A DNA stretch of 14,881 nucleotides from an uncultured Candidatus Pelagibacter sp. (GTDB lineage Bacteria > Pseudomonadota > Alphaproteobacteria > Pelagibacterales > Pelagibacteraceae). Positions 6,176 to 13,521 of this stretch are shown piece by piece. A program made the translations under genes and the position numbers. The stretch covers positions 1-14,881 of the forward strand of contig CAJQRR010000054.1 in assembly GCA_905612385.1 (NCBI GenBank), written 5' to 3'. Under the pieces are notes generated by a model. It had not been told where the DNA came from. It saw only the letters and a list, made by a program, of their open reading frames with translations, and made no database searches. The number at the start of each line of letters is the position of its first letter. The stretch's first letter is position 1.

Positions 6176-7450
6176 ATGAATAACTTATTAGATAAAATTT
6201 TTTTTAGATCACAAAACCTTAATTACATAAATTTAGGCTTTAAAAATATTAAAAAAGAAATAGAGGTTTCAAAAATATTTGAAGCAATTCATTCATATTC
6301 TAGCAATAGTGAAATTCGTTATGTTGGTGGATGTGTAAGAAAGATTATTAATAAAGAAAGATATGACGATATAGATTTAGCGGTAAATTTGAATCCAAAA
6401 GAGGTATGTGAGGCTCTTACTAAAAATAAAATAAAATATTACGAGAGTGGAATAGAACATGGAACAATTACAGCATTAATTAATGACATAAAGTTTGAAA
6501 TTACATCATTAAGAAAAGACGTTGATACAGATGGGCGACATGCAAAAGTAGAGTTTTCTGATAGCTGGAAAGATGATGCTTCTAGAAGAGATTTTACTAT
6601 CAATTCTATTTATGCGGATATTGAAGGAAGTTTATTTGACCCATTTGATGGAAAAAAAGATTTAGAAAATGGAAAAATTAACTTCATTGGAAATGTAGAA
6701 ACAAGAATTAAAGAAGATTATTTAAGAGTGTTAAGATATGTTAGATTTTTTCTTAGTTATTCCAAACATAGTCATGATCCAAAAGTTATTAAAGTAATTA
6801 AAAAAAACTTAAGTGGTGTCTCAAGTATTTCCTCAGAAAGATTAATAGATGAATTTCAAAAATTATTAAAATCCGATGGTTTTTTAAAGTTAACTAAAGA
6901 TAAAGATTGTTTAGAGATTATAAATCTTATTTTCCCACAAATTAAAAACATTTCTCTATTTAATAAAATGAATAGTTTTGCAAAAAAAAACTTTTCTGAA
7001 GTAGATTTTATTTTCTTATTATCTTTAATGATTATTGATGGAACTGATAATGTGGATTATTTTATTTATAAATTCAATTTATCTAAAAAAGATCAAAAAA
7101 GACTTATATTTTTAAATAAGTTTAATTTAGAAAAAAATACTAGCCAAACTTTTCTAGAAAAAAATTTGAACAAATTTTTTTATTATAATGGTAGAGAGGC
7201 ATTATTAGATGTTCTTTATTTTAAGATTTTTAAATCCAAAAAAGTAAACAATAAGTTAATTAAATTAATTGAAATTTTTAAGAAAAAAGAAATGCCTATT
7301 ATGCCATTTAAAGCAAATACCTTGATGGAAAAATATCTAGTTCCTGAGGGAAGAGAGTTGGGACAGAAGCTAAAAGCAATAGAAGAAGTCTGGATTAGTA
7401 ACGACTTCAAAATTTCAGATAAAGAAGTTCAAAAAATAGCAAGTAATTAA
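6176..7450 (+). CDS. cca: CCA tRNA nucleotidyltransferase / poly(A) polymerase family
   Basis: The enzyme adds or repairs the 3' CCA of tRNAs. The 424-residue product has the class II nucleotidyltransferase head: VGGCVR at 50-55, DDIDLA at 64-69 with the metal-binding D65-x-D67, GIEHGTITALI at 92-102, EITSLR at 108-113, RRDFTIN at 137-143, DPFDGKKDL, and the EDYLRVLRYVRFF helix that recognises bases. The remainder is a helical body of usual length. I chose the ATG at 6176-6178, putting VGG about 50 residues in, as usual. The frame is open further upstream (to 6086) only because it reads through the tRNA. The ATG lies 3 nt after the tRNA-Gln CCA with no Shine-Dalgarno, so the mature mRNA could be almost leaderless if the tRNA is cut out. 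The 3' end shares TTAA with convergent greA. Confidence 0.93.
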   Translation: MNNLLDKIFFRSQNLNYINLGFKNIKKEIEVSKIFEAIHSYSSNSEIRYVGGCVRKIINKERYDDIDLAVNLNPKEVCEALTKNKIKYYESGIEHGTITALINDIKFEITSLRKDVDTDGRHAKVEFSDSWKDDASRRDFTINSIYADIEGSLFDPFDGKKDLENGKINFIGNVETRIKEDYLRVLRYVRFFLSYSKHSHDPKVIKVIKKNLSGVSSISSERLIDEFQKLLKSDGFLKLTKDKDCLEIINLIFPQIKNISLFNKMNSFAKKNFSEVDFIFLLSLMIIDGTDNVDYFIYKFNLSKKDQKRLIFLNKFNLEKNTSQTFLEKNLNKFFYYNGREALLDVLYFKIFKSKKVNNKLIKLIEIFKKKEMPIMPFKANTLMEKYLVPEGRELGQKLKAIEEVWISNDFKISDKEVQKIASN

Positions 7451-7923
7451 ACGTACTTTACATCTTTAATTTCAAAGTTTTTTACACCTGCTGGAGTTTT
7501 AATTTCAACTAAATCATTTTTGTTTTTTCCAATTAAACCTCTACCTATTGGTGATTGAAAAAATATCAGTTTTTTTTGAAGGTCAGCCTCATCTTTTCCA
7601 ACTATTTTATAGGTAATTTTTTCTTTAGTATCTAAATTTTCTAAATCTACAGTTGAGCCAAAGATGACTTTTCCATCATTACTCATTTTGGTTACGTCGA
7701 TTACATTTGCTCTTGCGATATTATCATTAATCTGAACTATTCTTCCTTCATTATGAGATTGTTCTTCTTTTGCAGCATGGTATTCAGCATTCTCTTTCAA
7801 ATCCCCATGTGATCTTGCTTCAGATATTGCAGCTACTATCTGTGGACGTTTTTTCTCTTTTAAAAAAATTAGCTCTTCTTTTAAAACTTCAAGTCCGGCA
7901 GCTGTTATTGGTTCTTTTTCCAT
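7447..7923 (-). CDS. greA: Transcription elongation factor GreA
   Basis: GreA enters the RNA polymerase secondary channel and stimulates cleavage of backtracked transcripts. The 158-residue protein has standard length: an N-terminal antiparallel coiled coil (residues ~8-75) with the tip GDLKENAEY at 40-48 carrying the key acidic D41 and E44, and a C-terminal globular domain with the family's SPIGRGLIGKNKNDLVEIKTPAG. It begins with MEKEPITAAGLEVLKEEL, the usual start. The ATG lies 1 nt after the hemF stop, and its own stop shares TTAA with convergent cca, so the trmL-hemF-greA unit has no room for a separate terminator before cca. The identification is secure. Confidence 0.97.
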   Translation of the reverse strand: MEKEPITAAGLEVLKEELIFLKEKKRPQIVAAISEARSHGDLKENAEYHAAKEEQSHNEGRIVQINDNIARANVIDVTKMSNDGKVIFGSTVDLENLDTKEKITYKIVGKDEADLQKKLIFFQSPIGRGLIGKNKNDLVEIKTPAGVKNFEIKDVKYV

Positions 7924-7924
7924 T

Positions 7925-8752
7925 TTAATTCCATTTTGCTATTGGAGGCAAAGACATTAATATTCCCTCAACATTACCACCTGTTTGTAAACCAAATTTT
8001 GTCCCTCTATCATATAGTAAGTTAAACTCAGCATATCTACCTCTTTTGATATATTGTATCTCCTTTTCTTTTACAGTCCATTTCTTTTTGTGTTTCAATT
8101 GTATTATTGAGTTAAATAATATTTGAAAGGTAACTCCAAGATCTGTTACAAATTTAAAGTCTTTCTCCCAATCATTTTTTTTGTAATCAAAAAAAATACC
8201 ACCAATCCCTCTTGTTTCTTTTCTATGTGGTAAATAAAAATATTCATCACACCACTTTTTATATTTTTTATAGAATTTTTTATCATGTCGATCACACATT
8301 TTTTTTAATTCGCTATGAAGAAAGCTTTTTTCTTTAAGATCTTGAATACAAGGTGTTACATCCATACCACCACCAAACCATCCATGCGTTGTATAGATAA
8401 ACCTTGTGTTAAAGTGAATTGCTGGAACATGAGGATTTCTCATATGCATTACAATAGAAATTCCGGATGCCCAAAAGTTTTGATCTTTAGAGGCACCTGG
8501 AATTTTTTTACTCATTTCTTTTGAAAATTTTCCACGCACTTCTGAAAAATTTACACCAACTTTTTCAAAAATTTTACCATTTTTTAAAACTCTAAACTCT
8601 CCACCACCTTCATCTTTAATTTCATTTCTATTCCAAGTTTTAGATTTAAATTTGAATTTTTTACCTTCTAGTTTTTCAATATCGTTACAAATTGTGTTCT
8701 GCAGTAACTTAAACCAATTAGAAGCAAGTTTTTTTTTAATTTCTTTATCCAT
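7925..8752 (-). CDS. hemF: Oxygen-dependent coproporphyrinogen III oxidase, C-terminally short
   Basis: HemF uses O2 to decarboxylate two propionates of coproporphyrinogen III to vinyls in haem synthesis. The 275-residue protein carries the family blocks in order: GGEFRVLKNGKIFEKVGVNFS near 50-70, SIVMHMRNPHVPAIHFNTR at 99-117, WFGGGMDVTP at 125-134, LPHRKETRGIGGIFFDY at 174-190, and GRYAEFNLLYDRGTKFGLQTGG at 238-259. Homologues such as E. coli HemF (299 aa) run about 30-35 residues past the MSLPPIAKW element; this one stops one residue after it, and greA starts 1 nt later. The missing part is not catalytic, so I treat the gene as functional. The ATG shares a base with the trmL stop (TAATG). 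An oxygen-dependent enzyme fits the aerobic bc1 operon nearby. Confidence 0.95.
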   Translation of the reverse strand: MDKEIKKKLASNWFKLLQNTICNDIEKLEGKKFKFKSKTWNRNEIKDEGGGEFRVLKNGKIFEKVGVNFSEVRGKFSKEMSKKIPGASKDQNFWASGISIVMHMRNPHVPAIHFNTRFIYTTHGWFGGGMDVTPCIQDLKEKSFLHSELKKMCDRHDKKFYKKYKKWCDEYFYLPHRKETRGIGGIFFDYKKNDWEKDFKFVTDLGVTFQILFNSIIQLKHKKKWTVKEKEIQYIKRGRYAEFNLLYDRGTKFGLQTGGNVEGILMSLPPIAKWN

Positions 8753-9213
8753 TATTTGTTAAAGTTAGTTTGTCTTAAATTTTCTGAAAGAATTATAGCA
8801 ACTGATGAGGCTATATTTAAAGATCTTTTATTGTCCATCATGGGTATTTTCAACCTATGCTTAATAGAATTATGAACATGATCTGGTACACCAGCACTTT
8901 CTCTTCCAAATAATAGCGTGTCATTACTCTCAAATTTGAAGGCAGTATAAGAGTCTGCTGATTTAGTTGTTAACAATATTACTCTCTCATTCTTTTTTGA
9001 TTTAAAAAACTCCTCTGAACTTTGATAAAATTTTATGTATTTTTCATCCATATAATCCATAACAACTCTTTTAAATCTTTTATCACTAAATAAGAATCCG
9101 CATGGTTCAATAATTTCTAAGTCAGCACCAAGACACGCACAGGTTCTAATAATTGCAGCTGTATTTTGAGGAATATCCGGCTCATACAAGGCTATTTTAG
9201 GTCTTAAAGTCAT
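8752..9213 (-). CDS. trmL: tRNA (cytidine/uridine-34 2'-O)-methyltransferase, SPOUT family
   Basis: TrmL (YibK) methylates the ribose at wobble position 34 of tRNA-Leu isoacceptors using S-adenosylmethionine. At 153 residues it is a minimal SPOUT enzyme. It shows ALYEPDIPQNTAAIIRTCACLGA at the N-terminus with N17 and R23, then LLFGRESAGVP at 100-110, and the trefoil-knot segment IPMMDNKRSLNIASSVAI at 123-140. These match YibK-type proteins rather than longer TrmH/RlmB methylases, which have an added substrate-binding domain. It leads the leftward trmL-hemF-greA unit, with a one-base overlap into hemF. The upstream 86 bp is shared with divergent petA and contains two inverted repeats; on the minus strand TTGTTA, 16 bp, TATAAG is a possible promoter. 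The substrate is inferred from the family. Confidence 0.93.
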   Translation of the reverse strand: MTLRPKIALYEPDIPQNTAAIIRTCACLGADLEIIEPCGFLFSDKRFKRVVMDYMDEKYIKFYQSSEEFFKSKKNERVILLTTKSADSYTAFKFESNDTLLFGRESAGVPDHVHNSIKHRLKIPMMDNKRSLNIASSVAIILSENLRQTNFNK

Positions 9214-9236
9214 AGTTTGTGTGTCATTGTTTCAGT

Positions 9237-9273
9237 AGAAAAAAAACTTTTTTCTTATATGAAATCATATAAT
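9237..9273. promoter_or_regulatory. Divergent trmL/petABC control region with adjacent inverted repeats
   Basis: Two inverted repeats abut in the 86-bp gap. AGAAAAAA (9237-9244) and TTTTTTCT (9248-9255) form an 8-bp stem with a 3-nt loop. TTATATGA (9255-9262) and TCATATAA (9265-9272) are 8-bp arms around AA. The second overlaps TATAAT (9268-9273), a perfect -10 hexamer for petA giving a start near 9280 and a leader of about 20 nt, with no clear -35. The 18-bp palindrome is placed like an operator for a dimeric regulator; the AT-rich background makes chance possible. Confidence 0.4.
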
Positions 9274-9299
9274 AAATAACAATATACAAAAAATAAAAG

Positions 9300-9809
9300 A
9301 TGTCAGAAAAAAAACCTGAAAGAAGAGAATTTTTATTTACAGCCTCGTATGCTGTTGGCGCTGTTGGGGTGGGAGCGGTTGTTTGGCCTTTAATTGACCA
9401 AATGAATCCAGATGCCTCTGTTAAAGCATTAGCTAGCACAGAAGTTGATGTAAGTTCAGTTCAGCCTGGGAAAACAATCACTGTACTCTGGAGAGGAAAA
9501 CCAGTTTTTATTAAAAGAAGAACTCCTGATGAAGTAGCAGAAGCAAGAGCCGTTAAGATGGAAGATTTAAAAGATCCTCAAAGAGATGAAGATAGAGCAA
9601 AAGATCCAGAGTGGTTAGTTATGCTAGGTGTCTGTACTCATTTAGGATGTGTCCCCTTAAATGATAAAGGAGACTACAATGGTTGGTTTTGTCCTTGTCA
9701 TGGCTCACACTACGATATCTCTGGAAGAATTAGAAAAGGTCCTGCTCCAACAAATATGGAAGTTCCAAAATATGAATTCGTTAATAGCAACACAATTAAA
9801 ATTGGATAA
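9300..9809 (+). CDS. petA: Ubiquinol-cytochrome c reductase Rieske iron-sulphur subunit
   Basis: The Rieske subunit takes one electron from ubiquinol at the Qo site and passes it to cytochrome c1. The 169-residue protein has an N-terminal RREFL twin-arginine motif at 8-12, followed by a single membrane anchor (about 13-32, Gly/Ala/Val-rich) that holds the head in the periplasm. The 2Fe-2S ligands are in CTHLGC (C112, H114) and CPCHGSH (C131, H134), with C117 and C133 placed for the structural disulphide; [10 protein letters not shown] follows as in bc1 Rieske proteins. The length is within the bacterial range. The ATG follows the run AAATAAAAG, with no strong ribosome site. It is the first gene of petABC, 9 bp before petB, and divergent from trmL. 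G+C is visibly higher than in neighbouring genes, consistent with a conserved, highly expressed protein. Confidence 0.97.
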   Translation: MSEKKPERREFLFTASYAVGAVGVGAVVWPLIDQMNPDASVKALASTEVDVSSVQPGKTITVLWRGKPVFIKRRTPDEVAEARAVKMEDLKDPQRDEDRAKDPEWLVMLGVCTHLGCVPLNDKGDYNGWFCPCHGSHYDISGRIRKGPAPTNMEVPKYEFVNSNTIKIG

Positions 9810-9818
9810 TAAATAATT

Positions 9819-11078
9819 ATGAGTGATCACGAGTACGTTCCCAGTTCAAAATTTGGAAAATGGTTTAATGACAGGCTTCCACTTTTATCACTTGCTAGTC
9901 ATTTAACTGATTACCCAACACCTAAGAATTTAAATTATTGGTGGACATTTGGTGGAATTCTAACTTTTTGTTTAATTACACAAATAGTTACAGGTTTAAC
10001 TTTAGCTATGCACTACATTGCCCATGCTGATATGGCTTTTGAAAGTGTTGAGCACATCATGAGAGATGTAAACTATGGTTGGCTAATAAGATATATTCAT
10101 GCAAATGGTGCATCAATGTTTTTTTTAGCAGTATATATTCATATATTTAGATCTTTATTTTATGGATCTTATAAATCACCAAGAGAAATAATTTGGATTA
10201 TTGGAATTATAATTTATCTTTTAATGATGGCAGCAGCATTTATGGGGTATGTTTTACCATGGGGACAGATGAGTTTTTGGGGTGCTACAGTAATTACAAA
10301 TCTTTTTAGTGCAATACCTTTAGTGGGAGAAGGAATAGTAAATTGGTTGTGGGGTGGTTATTCTGTAGATAATCCAACTTTAACAAGGTTCTTTACACTT
10401 CATTACTTAATTCCATTTTTAATTTTAGGATTAGTAGTTCTTCATATTTGGGCTTTACACATTCCTGGGAATAATAATCCAGTGGGAATTGACGTTAAAA
10501 AACCCTCTAAGGATACGGTGCCATTCCATCCATATATTGTCATTAAAGATGCTTTTGCATTACTAATGTTTACTATTGTTTTTGCATTTTTTGTTTTTTA
10601 TTCACCAAATATTCTGGGACATGCAGATAATTATATAGAAGCAAATCCAATGGTGACGCCAGCTCATATTGTTCCTGAATGGTATCTACTGCCTTTTTAT
10701 GCAATCTTAAGATCAGTTCCAGATAAATTAATGGGTGTAGTTGCAATGTTATCAGCAATTTTAATTTTAGCCGCACTGCCTTGGTTAGATACTTCAAAGA
10801 TTAGATCGGCTGTATTTAGACCTCTTTACAAGCAATTTTATTGGATACTAGTGGTGGATGTATTAGTGCTTGGTTATGTTGGTGCAATGCCAGCAGAGGG
10901 CTTATATTTATTGATTGCTAGAGTTGCCACAGCTTACTACTTTATTCATTTTTTAATAATCTTACCGGTATTAGGATTTAAAGAAAAAACTATACCCTTA
11001 CCTTTAAGTATTACAGAACCAGTACTTGGAGGATTCCCAATGGCATCAGCTGTTAAAAAAAAAGAAAGTTTAAATTAA
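9819..11078 (+). CDS. petB: Cytochrome b subunit of the bc1 complex
   Basis: The membrane core of complex III oxidises and reduces ubiquinone at two sites and carries two b haems. The 419-residue protein has the expected hydrophobic helices. Haem ligands are the two pairs H94/H108 (in RYIHANG and YIHIF) and H195/H209 (in TLHYL and VLHIW), each 14 residues apart. The Qo-site PEWY is at 286-289 and [12 protein letters not shown] at 147-158. The length, about 420, is that of a full bacterial or mitochondrial-type cytochrome b rather than the split b6/subunit IV pair. The C-terminal tail is short and basic (AVKKKESLN). It lies 9 bp after petA and 4 bp before the GTG of petC, in one operon. The identification is secure. 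Confidence 0.98.
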   Translation: MSDHEYVPSSKFGKWFNDRLPLLSLASHLTDYPTPKNLNYWWTFGGILTFCLITQIVTGLTLAMHYIAHADMAFESVEHIMRDVNYGWLIRYIHANGASMFFLAVYIHIFRSLFYGSYKSPREIIWIIGIIIYLLMMAAAFMGYVLPWGQMSFWGATVITNLFSAIPLVGEGIVNWLWGGYSVDNPTLTRFFTLHYLIPFLILGLVVLHIWALHIPGNNNPVGIDVKKPSKDTVPFHPYIVIKDAFALLMFTIVFAFFVFYSPNILGHADNYIEANPMVTPAHIVPEWYLLPFYAILRSVPDKLMGVVAMLSAILILAALPWLDTSKIRSAVFRPLYKQFYWILVVDVLVLGYVGAMPAEGLYLLIARVATAYYFIHFLIILPVLGFKEKTIPLPLSITEPVLGGFPMASAVKKKESLN

Positions 11079-11082
11079 TTCA

Positions 11083-11862
11083 GTGAAAAATATCTTTAAA
11101 ATAACCTATTTAATAGCCTTTATTTTAACTGGAGCAATCCAAGTTAATGCAGCAGAAAAAGTTGATCTTTTAAAAACAGATTGGAGTTTCAAAGGTCTTT
11201 TTGGTAAATTTGACAGGGGTTCGCTTCAAAGAGGATATCAGGTTTATACGGAGGTTTGTGCATCGTGCCATTCAATGAAATACGTAAGTTATAGAAACTT
11301 ATTTGAACCAGGCGGACCAGAATTTACTGAAGATCAGGCAAAAGCTATTGCGGCAGGTTTTGAAGTTACTGATGGACCAAATAATGATGGAGAAATGTTT
11401 GTAAGACCAGCAAAGTTATCCGATAAATTTGTTATGCCTTTCACAAATGTAAAAGCAGCACAAGCAGCAAATGGAGGAGCTTATCCACCAGATATGTCTG
11501 TATTAGCAAAAGCTAGAAGTGGTGGGGTAGACTATATTTATTCTGTACTTTTAGGTTATGAAGATCCACCTAGTGGAGTAACTCTAGAGGATGGAGTTTA
11601 TTATAATAAGTACATGTATGGAAATAATATTAAAATGTCAGAGCCACTATCTGATGGTTTAGTTGAATATAGTGATGGCACTACTGCTACAAAAGAGCAA
11701 ATGGCCAAAGATGTGACAACATTTTTAATGTGGGCTGCAGAACCACATTTAGAAGCAAGACATAAAATGGGCTTTAGAGCTATTTTGTATTTAATTATTT
11801 TAACTATTTTAGTTTATTTTAGTATGAAGAAAATTTGGTCACGTATTGAATCTGAAGTTTAA
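11083..11862 (+). CDS. petC: Cytochrome c1 subunit of the bc1 complex (GTG start)
   Basis: Cytochrome c1 carries electrons from the Rieske centre to soluble or membrane cytochrome c. The 259-residue product starts at a GTG, giving MKNIFKITYLIAFILTGAIQVNA, a good Sec signal peptide with likely cleavage after residue 23 or 24. The haem c site CASCH is at 59-63, followed by SMKYVSYRNL typical of c1. The sixth ligand is probably Met185 in IKMSEPL. A single C-terminal membrane helix (about 230-247) anchors the periplasmic domain, ending in KKIWSRIESEV. It is a separate gene, not a petB-petC fusion as in some relatives. The last 24 bp overlap convergent ychF, so the coding end of petC is also the antisense of the ychF C-terminus. 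Confidence 0.97.
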   Translation: MKNIFKITYLIAFILTGAIQVNAAEKVDLLKTDWSFKGLFGKFDRGSLQRGYQVYTEVCASCHSMKYVSYRNLFEPGGPEFTEDQAKAIAAGFEVTDGPNNDGEMFVRPAKLSDKFVMPFTNVKAAQAANGGAYPPDMSVLAKARSGGVDYIYSVLLGYEDPPSGVTLEDGVYYNKYMYGNNIKMSEPLSDGLVEYSDGTTATKEQMAKDVTTFLMWAAEPHLEARHKMGFRAILYLIILTILVYFSMKKIWSRIESEV

Positions 11863-12912
11863 TATATCACCATCTTTGACAATATAATCTTTCCCTTCAA
11901 GTCTCATTTTTCCATTAGTTTTAGAATTTACCCAACCTTGATTTGCTATGAAGTCTTCATATGCAATCGTTTCAGCTCTAATAAAACCTTTTTCAAAATC
12001 AGTATGTATTTCACCAGCTGCTTTTGGTGCGGTGCAATTTTTTTGAATTGTCCATGCTCTAGTTTCCTCTGGACCTGATGTAAAATAGGTGTCGAGCTCT
12101 AAAATGTTGTAACCTTTTTGAATTAACATATTTAAGCCAGTTCTTTTTAACCCAATCATCTCCATATAATTTTCTTTTTCTTCATCTTCTAATTGATTTA
12201 TTTGGTTCTCGATATCAGCTGAAACTACTAGGGTATTTTTTTCACCAAATTTATCAATAAAGGCCTGTGTGTATTTATTTCCATTTTGAACACTTGCTTC
12301 ATCAACATTACATACAAAAATTTTAGGTTTTAAAGACAATAAACCACTTTGGTTTATTAATTTTTTGTCAAATTGTTCATAAAGTATTTGAATATCTTTT
12401 GAATTATTTATGCAGTCAGAAGCAATTTCTAATATTTTTAATTGTTCGTCATCTACATTTTTCTTATTATTTTTTTCCAATCTTTTTTGTATTGATTCAA
12501 GGTCTGCCAACATCATTTCTGTTTCAATAATTTCCAAATCTCTAATTGGATCAACAGTTGGGTTCACATTTTGAATATCATCAGAGTCAAAACATCTGAT
12601 CATATGAATGACTGCATCGACCTCTCTTATATGAGATAAGAATTTATTTCCTAAGCCTTCACCTTTAGAGGCGCCCTCTACTAGACCAGCTATATCCACA
12701 AACTCAATTGTGGTATTAATTTTTTTTTTTGATTTTGATATTTCTACCAATTTATCTAGTCTTTCATCTGGAACGGGAACAACACCAACATTTGGTTCAA
12801 TAGTACAAAAAGGAAAATTTGCAGCTTGCGCTTTGCTTGAATTTGTTAGTGCATTAAATAAAGTGGATTTACCAACGTTAGGTAACCCAACTATCCCACA
12901 CTTAAAACTCAT
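11839..12912 (-). CDS. ychF: Redox-regulated ATPase YchF (Obg/OLA1 family)
   Basis: YchF is a universally conserved P-loop protein of the Obg family that hydrolyses ATP rather than GTP and associates with ribosomes. The 357-residue product has GLPNVGKST at 9-17, DIAGLVEGASKGEGLG at 73-88, and NVDE in the G4 position where GTPases have NKxD, which explains the ATP preference. An alpha-helical coiled insertion and a C-terminal TGS domain (YFTSGPEETRAWTI onward, ending DGDILNFRFNT) complete it. The length is near the usual ~363. The ATG shares a base with the pth stop (TAATG), the classic pth-ychF pairing. A run of 11 A on the coding strand (12730-12720) lies within the Lys-rich stretch SKKKINTT and is a slippage-prone spot. 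The 3' end overlaps petC by 24 bp. Confidence 0.97.
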   Translation of the reverse strand: MSFKCGIVGLPNVGKSTLFNALTNSSKAQAANFPFCTIEPNVGVVPVPDERLDKLVEISKSKKKINTTIEFVDIAGLVEGASKGEGLGNKFLSHIREVDAVIHMIRCFDSDDIQNVNPTVDPIRDLEIIETEMMLADLESIQKRLEKNNKKNVDDEQLKILEIASDCINNSKDIQILYEQFDKKLINQSGLLSLKPKIFVCNVDEASVQNGNKYTQAFIDKFGEKNTLVVSADIENQINQLEDEEKENYMEMIGLKRTGLNMLIQKGYNILELDTYFTSGPEETRAWTIQKNCTAPKAAGEIHTDFEKGFIRAETIAYEDFIANQGWVNSKTNGKMRLEGKDYIVKDGDILNFRFNT

Positions 12913-13472
12913 TATTTATTATTTACTGTGCTTGCAAATAAATCTAGTTTTTTATCAATTAATATAGGAATTGAATTGATAATATTATTTGTGATTTTTT
13001 CTAGTTGTAACATTTCATCTTCGTCAAAATCTTTTAACACATGGTCTGAAACGTCAGCTTTAGTTTTAGGTCTCCCAATTCCAATTCTTACTCTTGAGTA
13101 GTCTTTTCCTATGAACTTATCTATAGATTCAATTCCATTATGCCCAGCACTAGATCCTGCAAATTTTGCTTTTACTTTTCCAAACTCAATATCAAGATCA
13201 TCATGAAATACTGTGACATCTTCTGCGTCAATTTTAAAGTATTCAATCAATTCTCTTATACAAATTCCAGAATTATTCATAAAAGTAAGAGGCTTTATTG
13301 CATAAACTTTTTTATTTTCAATATTTCCAGTAGTTAAGAGTCCTTTGAATTTTGGTTTTTGTTTAGATAGGCCAAACTTTTGATTAAGAGCATCAATCAA
13401 CTTAAAGCCAATATTATGCCTGTTATTTTCACTATTGGGTGTGGGGTTTCCTAAACCTACGAGTAGAAGCAT
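12912..13472 (-). CDS. pth: Peptidyl-tRNA hydrolase
   Basis: Pth frees tRNA from peptidyl-tRNA that has dropped off the ribosome. The 186-residue protein shows LLLVGLGNP at 2-10, NNRHNIGF at 16-23 with catalytic His19, KPLTFMNNSG at 60-69, the FHDDLD block at 89-94 with the Asp that positions the histidine, and SAGHNGIESI for tRNA binding. The length is typical. The GGGxGGHNG glycine stretch of many homologues is reduced to GSSAGHNG. It lies 45 bp downstream of rplY and overlaps ychF by one base, in the order prs-rplY-pth-ychF common in proteobacteria. The ATG is immediately followed by a standard start. The identification is secure. Confidence 0.97.
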   Translation of the reverse strand: MLLLVGLGNPTPNSENNRHNIGFKLIDALNQKFGLSKQKPKFKGLLTTGNIENKKVYAIKPLTFMNNSGICIRELIEYFKIDAEDVTVFHDDLDIEFGKVKAKFAGSSAGHNGIESIDKFIGKDYSRVRIGIGRPKTKADVSDHVLKDFDEDEMLQLEKITNNIINSIPILIDKKLDLFASTVNNK

Positions 13473-13505
13473 AATTTTTTGAGATCGTATCTAGGAATTT
13501 TCACT

Positions 13506-13521
13506 ATAATAAATTTATTAT
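13506..13521. repeat. 16-bp perfect AT-only palindrome over the rplY stop codon
   Basis: ATAATAAATTTATTAT reads the same on both strands and covers the rplY TAA at 13518-13520, just upstream of pth. It contains no G or C, so an RNA hairpin would be weak, and no T-run follows on the minus strand. It may be a composition effect, or part of a -10 region for pth. Confidence 0.25.
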
